Of a DNA stretch of 64,000 nucleotides, positions 46,401 through 59,900 are shown piece after piece (the stretch's first letter is position 1; each line of letters starts with the position of its first letter). Position numbers and translations under genes: made by a program. The DNA is from Penelope pileata (taxonomy: Eukaryota; Chordata; Aves; Galliformes; Cracidae), in NCBI GenBank assembly GCA_013396635.1, contig WBMW01000795.1, positions 571,158 through 635,157 of the forward strand, given 5' to 3'. A model generated the notes under the pieces. The model made no database searches and was not told where the DNA came from. It was given only the letters and a program-made list of their open reading frames with translations.

Positions 46401-49400
46401 GGCTGATGATTTTCTTCCAGACTTACTAGTAACTTTGGCCTGGAGTCTTGCAGCCAAGTAAAAGACATGTTCTGTGGTCTGGAGACCTTATCATTTAGGT
46501 GGAATTTGAGTGGGATTTCCAGCTCAGGAGAGTCCCACCAGAGGTTGCACAGGAATTCCTCCCAACCATCACACCACATTTTTCACAGTCTGCATTTATG
46601 TACCAGATTTGAAGTTTTATCCTTGATTGTGAGCTTCTGGGTTTGGACCAGACATGGGACGTTTTTGAATCAGCTTGACAGGCCATTCTGTTGTTCTTGT
46701 TTGTCAAAGGAAGCAGAGGGGACCACAGTGAACAAACTTCATATGTCTGCACTGTAGCACAGCCCTGTGACTACATACTTCCCATCATGCAGAAATACTA
46801 AAAATGTCTCAAGGAGAAAGGTCCCCTCAACTTTTAGCGCCATGCTTCGTGACCCCATTGCCAATGATTGTGCTCTGAGAGGGACAGACGGGCCACAAGC
46901 TGTGAAAACAAAACCTCTGAAAGAGTGCAAATTGCTGAGACTGGATTCCTCTGCCCCTTTTTACCTCTCTTTCTGCCACATGATGTTCATGGGGGTTGTG
47001 GCAGTGATGGGGATGGTGGCAGAGAGCAGGAGCATCCCATTTGTTCTTTCATTGCCTCCAAACAGTAGTAAAATGCATTAATGACTGATGCAATAGGCTC
47101 TGGAGTAAAGATTGTAAATTAATGGATATTTAGAGTTGTTATACACGAGACACTTCTATTTCAAAGCACATTAAAACCTGTAGCAGTGATGTCTGTGGCA
47201 GCCTGGACATCAGTAAGCTCATGTTACATTTATAACTACAGCCTTTCTTTTGTTTCCTTTTTTGTACATCATGTTTGATGTTTTATTTTTGCATTGTGGT
47301 TCAGGGAGTCTTTTAGTGAAGCCTCATGGCTAATTCTGGGGGACTGAAGACCTCCAAGCATTACGTGCCCTATTGTGCCAGCCACCTGCTGTATCTACAT
47401 GACAGAATCAGGGTGGTGGTATCAGCCTGTTTTTGCCACTTTCCTTTTGTGTGTGAGAATCAGAAGAAACATCCGTACGGTTCATATGTGCATGACATAT
47501 CAGCAGCTTCTCCTGGGACTAAATGTCAGCTCTGTTTATGAATGCAGGTTCAAGTGTTGGTTACAATAGCATAGTCGGTATTGCTACCTCAGGGATGAAC
47601 TCTGATAAAACCTTTTGTGGTTTCTAGTTGCAGCTGGTTTGTGTTCCCTTCTCCTTTCAAAGTCTTGTGAGAGGACAGGTGTGGGACTTTCTAAAATGCT
47701 CAGCAGTTACAATAACATTTATGAGCGAGGGGGGACATTTACTGACATGCTCCCACTTCAGCAACACCTATGTAAACAGCAACCCAGTGTGCCAGGCACC
47801 ACACAAGTAGGTGTCTGACAGCAGTGCTGGTCCCCAGCGAGTTCGCAGCCTGGTCAAACAAGCAAAAATGGAAGAGGGAAGCATAACAAGCCCGTGAGTA
47901 CTTCTGGTGACGCAGCAGGTTACTGGGACAGCCAGAATCTGGAGATGGCAACTCTGGTTCTCCAGTCCTTGATCTACCCCGCACACACGGAGTAAGCAGA
48001 GCAAGGGTTGTGGTAATTGGCCAAAACCAACCAACACCAAATAACTCAAAGAAATGATTCTGTATGAGCCCAAAATAAAATGCCTGGCTTTCAAGCAATT
48101 AAACTCTTACCTCTCTTCCTCAAAATTGTAGTCCAACATCAAAATAAAACTGGTATTCTGAAATAACAAACTCTGTTGTCTTAAGACAACTAAAAGAAAC
48201 ATTTGGGCCTTAGAAATGCCTACATTTTCTCCTCTTCTTTTTGACTGAAGCAAGTCATTCAGTTCATAGATAAATATATAAGAAGACATAAACAATGTTA
48301 TATTTGCTGAAAATGCTTTCACTCAAATCTACACATAGCTCTCCAGCTCCTGGAGGGAAATAAATTAAATGAATATTTATTAACAGTTACAGAGACATCT
48401 ATAGCACTGTGTGAATTTCTTGAACCATGGCTATGTGAATATGCAAGCCAAAACATCCAGTGCATCTCATTTTCTATTCAGACATCTCAGAGAAACCTCC
48501 TATTAGCCATATATTCTGTCTTCCATGCTCCCATCAACAAGGATCTGATACCCAAGCTCACAGGATTTCTTTCAGCAAACATGTAGATCTGCATCAGAGC
48601 ATGAACAAGCAATACCTCTAGGTAAGGCAAATGGGAGCAAGGTGAGAAGGATCTCTCTATCTGGCCAGTGACACTGAAGAGCGGTGGTGGCTATGTGTAG
48701 CTGTCACATGAGAGCTGCAGCTGTTTGAGCCACACGTCCCCTGCTCAGTGGACATGGCTGTGTGGTGAGTAGGCTGGAAACAGAGCACCAGAGGAAAGCT
48801 GAGCCCTCTGCAGTAGCCTGACCCCGTGTGCTTTCATTGATTCGCAGCTTTACATGGGAGGGAAGCTGATGAACATTGGTTTAGATGCAGCTCTCTGAAA
48901 AGTCTCTTTGCCTTTCATAAATGAACTGTGGCAGGCTGTAAGTGGCAGTCTAGAGTCCCACCTTGCTACAGGAAGGCAGATAAACAGCCCAAACCCTTCA
49001 AGCTGGACATACAACATACTATGACATTAATAGGGACCACCTTCTTTGAGGTAAAAAGTAAAAAGGTAGAGAAACGTATGATGAGTAACAGCAGCCAGAT
49101 TGCTCGCTGTTCAGACATTGACTGTGTGTGGCCAAGGTGGGGTCTGAAGAGACCCAATGGCTTAGGTGAGGAGAGGCTAGGCTGAGCTACAAAAGGCTTA
49201 TGGGCAGCTGGAGGGGAACCCTCATATGCAGACTGCGGCTTTCAGCGTGACAATGTTATCCTGAGTTTGATGGGTGTCCTGAGTCCTCCAGCAGTGGAGG
49301 AGAGCTGGTAAGATGTGTAAGCCTGGCACCCTCAGCAATATTTGGGAGCCAGCTCTGTATCTCACTCAACCTCATCATCCAGTGAAGCAGTGCTCTCTCT

Positions 49401-50149
49401 TCATATGTCCTTAATATTACATGTAATCCCTTGTCTATAAGCTGCTCATGAAGCCATCCCTTCTCTTGGGACCCTGAAGCAGATGGTGAATCTTGAGGGT
49501 CCTGATTAGATGAAGATTTGGAAATACAAGTGGGGAGCATCAGCCTCAGGCAGTGCCCTCTGCAGAACTCTCTGTGAGGGCCAATGCACATGTGCAGTTT
49601 GAGCTATCACCACGTGTGCTGCAGGCTGGTGAGTGGGACGAACAACAGTGCTGAGGATGGCAGGGATGAGTACCCACACACCGCTCACACTGGGCATTGC
49701 GTCAGCCCTCAGTGCCACTAAGCACAGAACCATCAGCTCATGTCGAACTTGTGCTGTGATGCAGACTTCACAGAGCTGTTGCGTGCTTACCTGGCTATGG
49801 GTCTGAGTGTGAAGTGGACCATGGAGACTTAAACTCATCCACTGAGTACAACATCTGCATCCACACTGGGTGCTCTCAGCTGCTGAGAAGAAACCCAAAT
49901 GTCCCTGCTCTTCCTTTCTGACAGTAGTCCCCTCGTGATGCCAACAGAACAGTCAGGTTTCCCCACAAAGGAGTGTTCTATCAGGCAGATTAAGCCCCTA
50001 CATGAGCTGCCCAATGGGACTGCAGCATGTGGGCAGCAGAGCAGCTCCTCCAGTGAGCAGCCTGAGCTCCTCTGCAGGAGTGGAGGAACTGGATCCTGTT
50101 CATCTCCTCTGCAAATAAAGGAATCCGAGGAGTTTGCCTCTGATCCTTC
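43441..50149. other. Non-coding unique sequence
   Basis: No gene is supported. A possible ancient repeat trace lies at 43918-43990 ('aaattctgcccatgg', 'gctggtgtaaaactgg'), with a 13-bp tandem duplication at 43944-43969. The block 49260-50190 is GC-richer, with frames of 96-130 codons on both strands that I could not assign to any family. Confidence 0.5.
43918..43990. repeat. Possible ancient interspersed repeat trace
   Basis: The phrase 'caaattctgcccatggtta' followed by 'ctggtgtaaaactgg' resembles an old amniote repeat ('aattctgctctcagttacactggtgtaaatctgg'). It is short and divergent, and the family name is not certain. Confidence 0.3.
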
Positions 50150-50159
50150 CAGTGACACC

Positions 50160-51100
50160 AAGTTATGTAAACATGCTCGCTGCCGTTAACAGCTCGCCAT
50201 TTTTACGGTTTGAAACATAATCAGTTTGTATAAGGACACAGTCCGACTTGGGTCTCCAGCCCAGCACACCCTGCCTGCTGGCTAAACATTTTATTGTTGC
50301 TAATTTATGGGGACTGTGCTGGCCCCTTTGAAAGACCTTTCGGAATTGCAGCCGTTTATAATGATACCGCAGTGCAATTCAGCATTTCCAAGAATTACTT
50401 TTGCTTTCTTTAGAACAGAAAGTTTTTTTTCTGTTTCTGACCAAACAGAATTATTTCTATTTATGCCACTTTTTTTTCCTTTCTTTTCTTCTTTTTTTCT
50501 TTCTTTTCCCTCTTTTTTTTTTTTTTTTTCCCAATGGTTGGTTTGACCCTCTGTCTTCAACAGGAGCTGTAAAGGAGAGTGCTTGTACCTTGCCATAAAG
50601 CTTTTCCACAGCCTGGACAGAGGTGAAGCTCCTCAGCCCTGCCACTGGACCCTGTGCACACGCTGTCCACAGGCTGTGGACACTCGGGACTGCGTGCTTT
50701 GGCAAACCTGAGCACAGAGGAAATGATCAAACATTCACAACAATTGTTGACAATTTCCAGTCACTGCTAATTGCTCAGGGCTTTCTTGGACCTCAGCCAC
50801 ATCTATACCTTTGTGTCCTTAATCACTAAGCGCCCTTTGGATAATATGTCACACCTGGGACAGAAGATAATTTATTGCTTGCAGATGGATTACCATTGCA
50901 GCTCACTTAGATAAATTTTACTTTAGCCTCAGTCCCAGAGGCCCTTCTTTTATAGCACAGTTTTATCCATTAAAATTATGACTTCCAAAATTCTGTTGTA
51001 TTTTATAGCTTCCATGAGATATTTATGACTCTTGCTGCTTAAGTGGACATTTCTAGAGATTTACTGCAGAAATAATTCAGGAAAATAGCTCAGAAGAGGT
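50160..51100. promoter_or_regulatory. Candidate conserved non-coding block, inferred
   Basis: Coding potential is absent. CpGs are retained in AT-rich context ('ctcgctgccgttaacagc', 'cgccatttttacgg', 'cctttcggaattgcagccg', 'gataccgcagtgc'). A 12-bp perfect palindrome, CAACAATTGTTG, lies at 50738-50749 and contains two inverted ACAAT cores of SOX-type sites. These features are typical of developmental enhancers but do not prove one. A pyrimidine-rich simple tract at 50469-50533 divides the block. Confidence 0.25.
50469..50533. repeat. Polypyrimidine (T/C) tract
   Basis: T-runs broken by C, ending in 17 or so consecutive T before 'cccaatgg'. Low complexity. It creates a spurious Lys-rich frame on the minus strand and a Phe-rich one on the plus strand. 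Confidence 0.9.
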
Positions 51101-54100
51101 ATTGCCAACAGCTTACAGTTTAGTTTTGGTGTTGTTAAAAGACACAGAAAATAGTGTGTATATATAAGTACAGATTCTTAACGCATAATACTGGAATTAC
51201 ACAATATATATTCAAGAAACTTATCATTATGGATTAGTTCTATACAAAATCCAAACACTAAGTCTTAATCTTCCAAGTGCCCTCTTTCCCCAAAGCTGTT
51301 CATATTCTTTGCTTTTCTGTAAAGTGGGTGAAAGTGAAGGCCAGTTAAGAAGAATTCATAGTCAGATAAATCAGAGACAGAAGAGCCAGAACAGCTTATG
51401 CAGATCACCCCCTCGCTAATGCAGCATTACTTGACAGCATATTTTCTATGTTTTTCCTGATGGTTGTTCTAAAATATCCCATGAAATTAAATGTATGCCT
51501 TTTGCGTTGGGAAACCATCACACACTTGATTAGAAAATCCCTTTTCACTTGTCCTTTATGCTGCTTTGTACCACAATTGCCCTCAGATATTTTGAAAAGC
51601 TAAATATAATACTTGTAGTGGCTAATTAGACAAGTTATTTCCCTAAGATTACTTTTCCTCAGAAATCCTGGACTCTGTATATTTAGCTTTAGATGTAAAG
51701 CGAGGGGTGACTGTAAATGATTGCAATTCCCTAAGTCATTGGTTACCAGAAAGGCCGAGGGAAAATTTTCTATAGGCTTTTGTTTCCTACAAATCACCTT
51801 TCACCAGTGAGCTTTGATGTATATCAGAGACACAACATGCAACTGGCGAAGCTAGGGGTGTTGCTGTTTCTTTACACAGTAATTAAATCAGTTGTATGTC
51901 AGTGGGTTTAGGCAGCACGGAGTCAAATGAAAAGATTCCAAAAGACGTAATAGAATAGCTCTTAGCCCAAATATAAAACACAACACGTGAGGTAAAATCC
52001 TAGCTACTCTGAGGTCAGGCCATGCTGAGCACATTTGTGGTTATTGTGCATTAATCTCAGCTGGCTCTCAAGATCCCAGCAGGACTCACAGGTCGTCTGG
52101 AAGAAATGCACTTCCACAGGCCCTGTGCGGAGGGCAGAGATGAGAGGTGTTTCTGTTTTTCTATATCTGCTTAGTTTTGTCCTAATTGGGCTAATGCTAT
52201 GGGTGGCCAGGGCCCCAGAAGGCAGAGCTCGGGTTGCAGTTCGCCTGAGCCGCTGGAGGCTTAACTTGCAGCAGGAGAAAAGTCGAGCTCTGCCTGTTTG
52301 GTCCTTTTAGGACTACAACTGGTAATCTGCTTTGTACTATATAGAATTTGAGGATTAGTAAGGTAGCCTCCGTGGCTTATGGCATGTCTCTGTGAGAAGT
52401 GACCAGTGCTGATGGGCAATTCTGCAGTGTATTTCCGAGCTTTTTTCTCTTTGGGGTAAATGTGAAGTGTTTCACAGCACTGCGATGCAGAAACAAAAAG
52501 CACTCTTGTTAGCTTGCCAGCTTCTGCTCTTCCAAGATCCACCTATTCTATGGCCTTCAACATCCTGATCCGTTACTGAACGTTGGCTGCTCCTTTTGCC
52601 AGCTGAGTGTAACACTTTGAAAGTCCTCCAGATGTATCTGGGGATGGCATCAGGCTCAAAGGGTGTTGGGCCCAAAGGGTTAGGGCAAGAGGTATCTCAC
52701 AAAGTGCCTTACTCCCGTGGGTTTTAAGTGAAAAAAGGTAGACTTATCCAGACATTCATGCTTGTTATACATATTTTCAATTAGGAATCAGATTCTGAAA
52801 TTCTGCTAAAATCTAATGCGATTTACTGTATAAAACGTGGAAGTCACTTCAGTGTCAATAACTTTTACACATTAGATTAATGTAATTCAAGACAGAAGAA
52901 CAAATCCCTTCTCACAGCAGATTCTTCAACAGATTTTCCATCATGACAATATTTCCTCATTGATTCAGCTTGTACCTGCAAAAGCTATGAATATGGCCCT
53001 CACAAATGCTTCAAGGACTGGTTTCAATGAGGGTTTTTCTGTCTATAGGAGCAAATTTGGAAGAGGTGTCAGGAGGAAGATAGCCAAGTTTAACTGCTAG
53101 GAAAAGGCAGCCGGACTTCATCTGTCTGGGAGGGAGAGAAATATATCTGAGGGAAGGTATCCTGACTGCATGTTGTATCAGCTCCAGCTATGGCTCACTT
53201 AGGTCCCAGCATCTCTAGCTTTGTCAAGGAACCATAGTCAATAGCAGAGCTGCTGGGGCAAGAGAAAGGATTTAAATTAAAATAATATGATTTAAGACCA
53301 ACATAGGTCTTGGACTGACCTTTACACATGGCAATTTTTATCCTTCAAGTTTCTTTTTTTTTTCCCCTCAGAAATATGCTCCTTTTTCCTTCATGACTCT
53401 CCCCTGCTGAATTTAGTTTATAGAGTTTTGTAACAGAGCTGAAAAAACAAGAAACAGACACACTATTGTACCTTCAAGTTCATACAAGACTCAAAAATTA
53501 ATCTTTGTTCTGGCAAATCTCATGCAGCATTGACTGCTTTGGCTGGCTACTTCATTCATCATGTGGAAAATGCATCTTACTGACTACCAATTACGAGAGC
53601 CAAACAGTGGCGTTGTCAGTATTACATGGCAACAATTACCTTTGTAATTGCATAGTGACTGATGTACAGTATGATGTAATGACAGGTTAAATAAATGCAT
53701 ACTAATTTCTGCTGCTAAAAGAAAGGAATGCCAGCACGTTAACACAATTGCAAGTTATTTTATATGATTATACTTGAAGGAAACGTATACATTTATAGTA
53801 AAACTCATGAGTAGCTGCTATGTTCCAACTTTCAAAAAATTCTTTTCCACATTTAAAATGCTTAGAGAAGTATAATCACTCTACAATCTAGTTAATATTT
53901 TTTGCAGAAGAAATACTTCAGAACATGCTAGAAATATTGGCGTTCCCTTGTTATAAGACTTGAAATGAGTTTATTTTTAATTTTTTTTCATGAAATGTTC
54001 CATGCTATTAGAAATTTTCATTCACTTTCTTAAAACTCAGTAATAAAATGTATTTTTTTAGCAACTTAAAACAACACAGGCCTGGGAAGAATATGTTGCT

Positions 54101-56999
54101 GTGTGTTAAAGAAAAAAATGAATGGAAAATTACCTTAAGATCAGCTTTTACCAAAAAAAAAATAATTCCCTTGTAGCTAAAAAAAAAAGAGTTCTGACAG
54201 AAGACACTGAAGTGAAATTGTCATGGAGGCGTAATTGGAAGGTAGGGAATTAATATAAATAACATTTCACCTATGGAGAAATAGAAGGAAAATGAATGGC
54301 AAAAGCCTAGAAAGATTATTATAGTTGGGAGCAAAACTCAGAGGCTTTGAGTTCCGTGCCAAGAATACTACCTCAGGAACACAAATGGAGAGCTGCTGCC
54401 TGGGCCAGAATTACCATGCGGTCACAAAATGAGCTTCCTTTACACTCACATTTCAGTTCAGGTACTCAGGTTAGGTTTCCTTCCAGGCTATCCAGGTCCA
54501 GCTTTCCCAATTCACAACCTGTAGCTAGGATTGCCTCTAATGCAGTGCCAAAATGGCAGGGAAGAACAGGATTATGGCTGTCTTGCTTTGGATTTGGCAG
54601 GTCCAAAAGAAAAGAAGGAAAATGAGTAATTTGGAAAACTGTGTGTCCGGAAAATCCATACCTAAATTCTTTTAGATCCTTTTCCTCATCCATTTTCTTA
54701 CCTCTTCCTCCCATCTAAATTAGCTTCCCAACACACGTTTTTCTCTCCCAAATTCTATGTTTTATCTTTCCCTGAAATAATCTGCTCTGGCTTTGCAATT
54801 CACAGGCCCTTCAACATGCTCCCAACAAACTCTGGAGCCAGTAATAGTTTATGGAGGAAATGGATTTGTTTTTCCCTATATGTGACTATTCACGGTAATC
54901 TGAAGTTGTTATTTAGCTTTTATGTGTTAGCTATTTAAATCTGCTGTGGAAATGTTCTCCCTCGCAAATGCATGGGTTTGTGGGAGATTTTCCTCCATTA
55001 GTGATAACAATTTCAATAAGATCTTTCTGCAGCCAAACTTTTGTGAAACAGAGAGAAAGAGATTGACAACAAGAATCTAAAACCTGGATTATAGTTTTGA
55101 AGGTAAGGTTTTGACTGTGTATAATTCCTACATGAGATGGGGAATGGCTCAGGTCTTGAGAGTGCTTTTCTTTTCTGGTTGGAAGTCAGAAATGTTCCCT
55201 CTTTGGTGGAAATATTGCTCATATTCAGAAATGATTTCATTTCTCATATGTCACAGAAGCAGGCTTCTTCCTTTCAGATTGCCTGTGCAGAAATGGGGAG
55301 GCTAAACAGGATTTTATGCCAAATTAAGGAACACGAGTCACAGAAGAAATGCAGAAGCATTCTGGCTCTGTTTCTGGCCTGCACGGCAAGATGCCAAACA
55401 CGATGAAGCCAAACACTTTGGAAGGTGCCAAAATGTTCTTGTTGAACAGAGAGACTTGTGGTACAGGGGCGTGTAAGTAGATCTGCAGGAATAGCTGAGT
55501 GAAGGGAGCATCTGTCAGACTGGTCTGCAAAGCGGAGCTCTGGTGGGACCAGCTTTCTGGCACCACCTCTGCTGCTACTGTCACCAAAACCAGGCTTCAT
55601 ATCCGTGGGTAAGAATAAGCCCTGACTGTGATGGAAAATGAGCTGAGGAGAAGGGATGAGGGGACAGAGTCCAGGAGCTAGAGGACCAAAACCAACAAGA
55701 TGGTCAAAAAATAGATGAGTAACATTCTATTTTTCTGTGGTTTCTAATTCTATTTTCTTATTCTAATTGCTGAAAATCCAGAACCATCGAGATTAGCACA
55801 GTTATTTTTTTTGCACATCTTTATGGAGACACCTGAAACTCGGGAATCTTGTTTGTTGTGTTCATCCTTTCTGTTACGTTGGACTAAAACACAATCGAAC
55901 CAGTGAAATTCTATAATGACATCTGGAGGAAGTAACCTTTTTTGATTCAGAATACAAAACAATATTACATTTTAACACATAAAGAACCCATTCCTCCTTC
56001 TTTCCAAGCATGCAATAGATGTTAGAACTGGTGAGAAATTTAGAGAATTTGTGTTTAAGTTACAGAACAGCAGTATGATGTGAGCAATCTTCAAATTATC
56101 ATATATAGTAAGCATACAGAATTGATTGCACAGTACCTTCCATACAGTGGCTGCATGTGGTAATTGTTACTGTATCATTACAACATAAATAAATGATCAG
56201 TCTGTCCTTCAAGGTAGGAGTTCAGATTAGTGAAATTATATGGTTACCACGGAAGAGCAATTGCTTCAGCTGTAGAAACTAGAACTAGCACAATTGCATC
56301 CAGTTATTCAACAATATTTTTCTCTAATTTCTGCTTACTGCCACACAATTATGATATAATTACACCTTATAAAACAAAGTTATTTCATCTTATAAATGAA
56401 AGTAAACCATAAAGATTCAGACCTTGCCTCATAGTCTTTGTTTAGCTTTAAGCAGAAGAATAATCCTAGACAAAGATGATGTGGCTTTCCCTGGGCTTGA
56501 TGCTAAGCAGCGCTGGGGCACCACAACATGAAACATGACTTTGCGTTTGAGCAGGGAAAGTCAATCTCAGCTTGGTATTTTAGTATAATTAATTCTATTG
56601 ATCTACATATGCAGATGCAAGCACAATTTATTCCATTTCCATTTTGAAACAATAGTGGGAGAAAATGTAAGAAAAAAAAGGAACAGTAAAAAACACAGTT
56701 TAGACTATTCTATCCATATATGCGTGTGTGTTCCTAGGATTAGCTAGACTTTTACTTAAACTGATTTTTCTTTAAAATAGAATGTGTTTAAATGACAGAG
56801 GGAAAGCACTCACAAACTCACCACTCCTCTGGTGAAGGCCGCAAGTGCCTCTGGCGTGGAGGCTCCCTATGCCTCAAGCTGCTTGGAGTTTACCTGCTTT
56901 CCTGATGCTGCAAGGTGCCTGTGGCTTCCATACATGGTTTTTGTGGTATATTTCTGTCACATTCAGGACCACTTTTATTTTGTCTGCAAGGAATTGTAA
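51101..56999. other. Non-coding unique sequence
   Basis: No confirmed gene. A small ATG frame at 52140-52310 (56 codons) has a hydrophobic N-terminal half and is discussed as a finding. The AT-rich part near 54750-55020 could be conserved non-coding DNA. No mobile element was recognised. Confidence 0.5.
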
Positions 57000-59900
57000 C
57001 CAGTGAAATTTGAGGCCCCCCTCTGTCCCTGGACTAGATAAGGCGCAGGCAGCTGCGTGCCAATCCTCTTCCCATTGTCAGCCAGTTATGGGAGGGCTTC
57101 CCTCTGCGGGCAGGGAGGTAATTCAATCTCCACCCTGGATCAGGCCTGGGCCATGTCTGAGCAGAGGCGGCATGTTGTGTTAAATTACACTTGCTTTTTT
57201 TTCCTTTTTTTTGTTGTTGTACTGTATGAACTACTGTTTGGGGAGACTGGAGTGAGACCACCCAGCAGTCTGTGCTCTGGCACATAGGGGCAGGCAGAGG
57301 ATAGAGATGTACTGGTCAAAGGGCAAAGCACTTTTTCCACAGTTTCTCTTACTCCCCTTACCTCTTCCACATGCAGTGGTTGCCTGAAACACAGCTGAAG
57401 TCTCACGCACCCTTCCAGTACAATAACATCTCTCTACACCATTGTTACTCTTCTACTTTAACCTCCCAAATTGGAAGAGCTAAGACTAACAAAAGTTATT
57501 TTCCAAATGCTGTAGATCTAGCCCTAGTACACTGAAATGCATCAGACTTTACATGTGGGCATTGCAGCAGTCAGGATCACCAACTGCTTGTGTCATTAGT
57601 AAGGGTTATTTGAAGTAAATAAATAATGATTGGGGTACAAGAAGATGCGGTTAGTCTGAGTTTTGATGTTGAATAAGTAGCAATAGGAAAAAATGTAAAA
57701 AAAAGAAAGAGGATATGAAACGCTATTTATGAAAAAAAAATCCATTATCTCAAGATGATTATAGTTCACAAGTGTAATTCAAATTCACCATCTTGGCACT
57801 ACTGTTCTGCTACAGGCTCCAGAGACTGAATGTGTAGGCAGATGCCTCCATGGCAACTGACCTAAAAATACAGACTACTGACTACTCTAAAGAAGCAGCT
57901 TATGAGAGGACAATGACTGCTAACAGGACTTTAACCCATCCCACTGTATTCTTATGCTTCTTGCACATAACATTTTTTGTATCCATCACCCAGCTGGGAG
58001 ATTTGAAACAAATAAGCAGTGCTCCTTCCCAGAAAGTATAGGTGAGTGGTGACATTCCTTGCTGCAGGTTGTTAAGGATGGTAAGTTTACGTGGGGCTAT
58101 GGAGGAAAAGTTCACACAATATCACTAAAAACAAAGGTATCACTTCTGTGTTAGGAGGTCCCTAGAGAGACTGTTGAAGGCCATGAGAATATTCTGGAGA
58201 AGAACTTCTAGAATCTTAATCTATTATGTTCTACCATTAGTCTTGGTGATTCAGGAAAAATTCCAAAATACCAGTTTGATTGGAATGTATAGGAGTTTGA
58301 TTTCCCAACTCAGTTTTTAAGTTGAATGCTGCTACAGGGTTAGTTAAATAAAGATTGTTTCACAAATTTCAGCAGATACAGCTATTTAAAACAGAAATTC
58401 CGTTGGGAAAAGCAAGAACCAAAACAGTGCAGAGGTTAAAAGTGTCTTGTAATAGGAAGAATGAAGTTAAGACTGTACTTTCATGTATTAGAAAAAATCT
58501 TCCTCATTATTCTATACCTTCTATTTTTGCCTTTCATTTATTACTATTTCCTCAGATATTGCTAAAAGCCATCAAAAATGAATAGCTCCACCATCATCAC
58601 ACCTCTGCTCCTGCCTCATGCTACATTAAATCAAAGTGCATAAAACAGTATAGCAGTTTTCTCCCAGAACTGTGATCTTCAGTGCTGCCTTGGAGTGAGA
58701 TGAGTTGAGCATGATGGCTGGAAGGAGAAAGTATGAGGTGGGATAAAGTCAAATGCTGCATAGGAGCCCAGAAGGAGCTGTAAAAATGTGGTCACTTAAA
58801 AGTGCAAATCTGGTTTATTTTTCAAGTATTAAAAACAGACATTCCCTTTGGCAGCAGTTTGGAGAAATGTGTCTTAGCAAATTTCCTGACTGAACCAAAG
58901 AAGTATTCAACATTACTTAAAGACTTGAAGCTATGGCCTAAACAGCAATTAGCATACTTGTTATTGGCATTGATTTTTCTCTCTGCAGGAAGCAGATGTA
59001 ATAGAAAATATGAAAGTGATAAAAAGTTTCATTTTTCACCAGTCCTGCAAGTCACTTGGGGATATTGTTTTATTTTCTTTTTTATCATTGTGTCATTCAC
59101 TTTTTGCACTGTTCTACAAACAGTACTCCTCCAAATACAGAGGGACGAAACTAGCTAGAGATCTAGGAGTATTTCAGGGCTGTTGGCATGACAGAAAGCC
59201 ACTGAGATTAAATGGTGATCTGTAAAGGATGCTCTGTAATCCTAAAGAGACATGAGTCTGTGGAAGCGATGAAGAACACTAACATTTCTCACTGATGATG
59301 GTGGCTAACTCAGAGTATTTAGCATGTGGCAGTGATGAGCAGCCAGCCAAGGCACCACTGAAATTTGGAGCCATCTGAGATTCCCTTCAAGTTAGCAATT
59401 TAATTCTGTTCCTTTATTACGAAATTGACAACTTGGTATTCATAGATTGCCTGGTGATCAGCCGCTGAAGGAGGGAAATAAATTCGCCTCTTTCTATGAT
59501 GTAGTGTTTTTGTATATTACATATGCTCAGTATTGTGGCACATAGTTTCAGAGGATGTATCTGGTGCTTTGGCCTGACACTCATCTTCTCAAACCGATTC
59601 CATTGCTCAGATAGGTATCTTAGGAGCCTTATCCTGAATTGCTGAAAGAAAAAAAAAAAAAAAGAAGAAGAAAAAGCTTGTTTTGTGGAAGGAATCTTCT
59701 GACCCTTATTCTTATCCATTTCAGAAGGTCTAAGATAAGCAAATCATACAGTATTTCAATTTTAAGAAATAAAAACCTTTTTTAATATTGTAGCAAAGAT
59801 TAAAGAATTAAAGAAATTCATTAAGAAAAAGTATTAGAATAATGAAATAGGATCCAACTTTGCGAAAATCAGTGAGCAGGAGGGGTGACTAGAACACATG

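Noticed and set aside
49256..50189. Frames of 96-130 codons on both strands in a GC-richer patch
   Set aside because: They overlap on opposite strands, contain no recognised domain and change frame with no clear splice sites, so I did not call an exon or a processed pseudogene.
50469..50533. Polypyrimidine tract as a splice branch/acceptor region
   Set aside because: It is a long simple repeat without a plausible exon after it.
58140..58215. Possible CR1 fragment around 'gtccctagagagactgttg'
   Set aside because: Only one short similarity to the CR1 3' region, with no supporting tail or neighbouring match.
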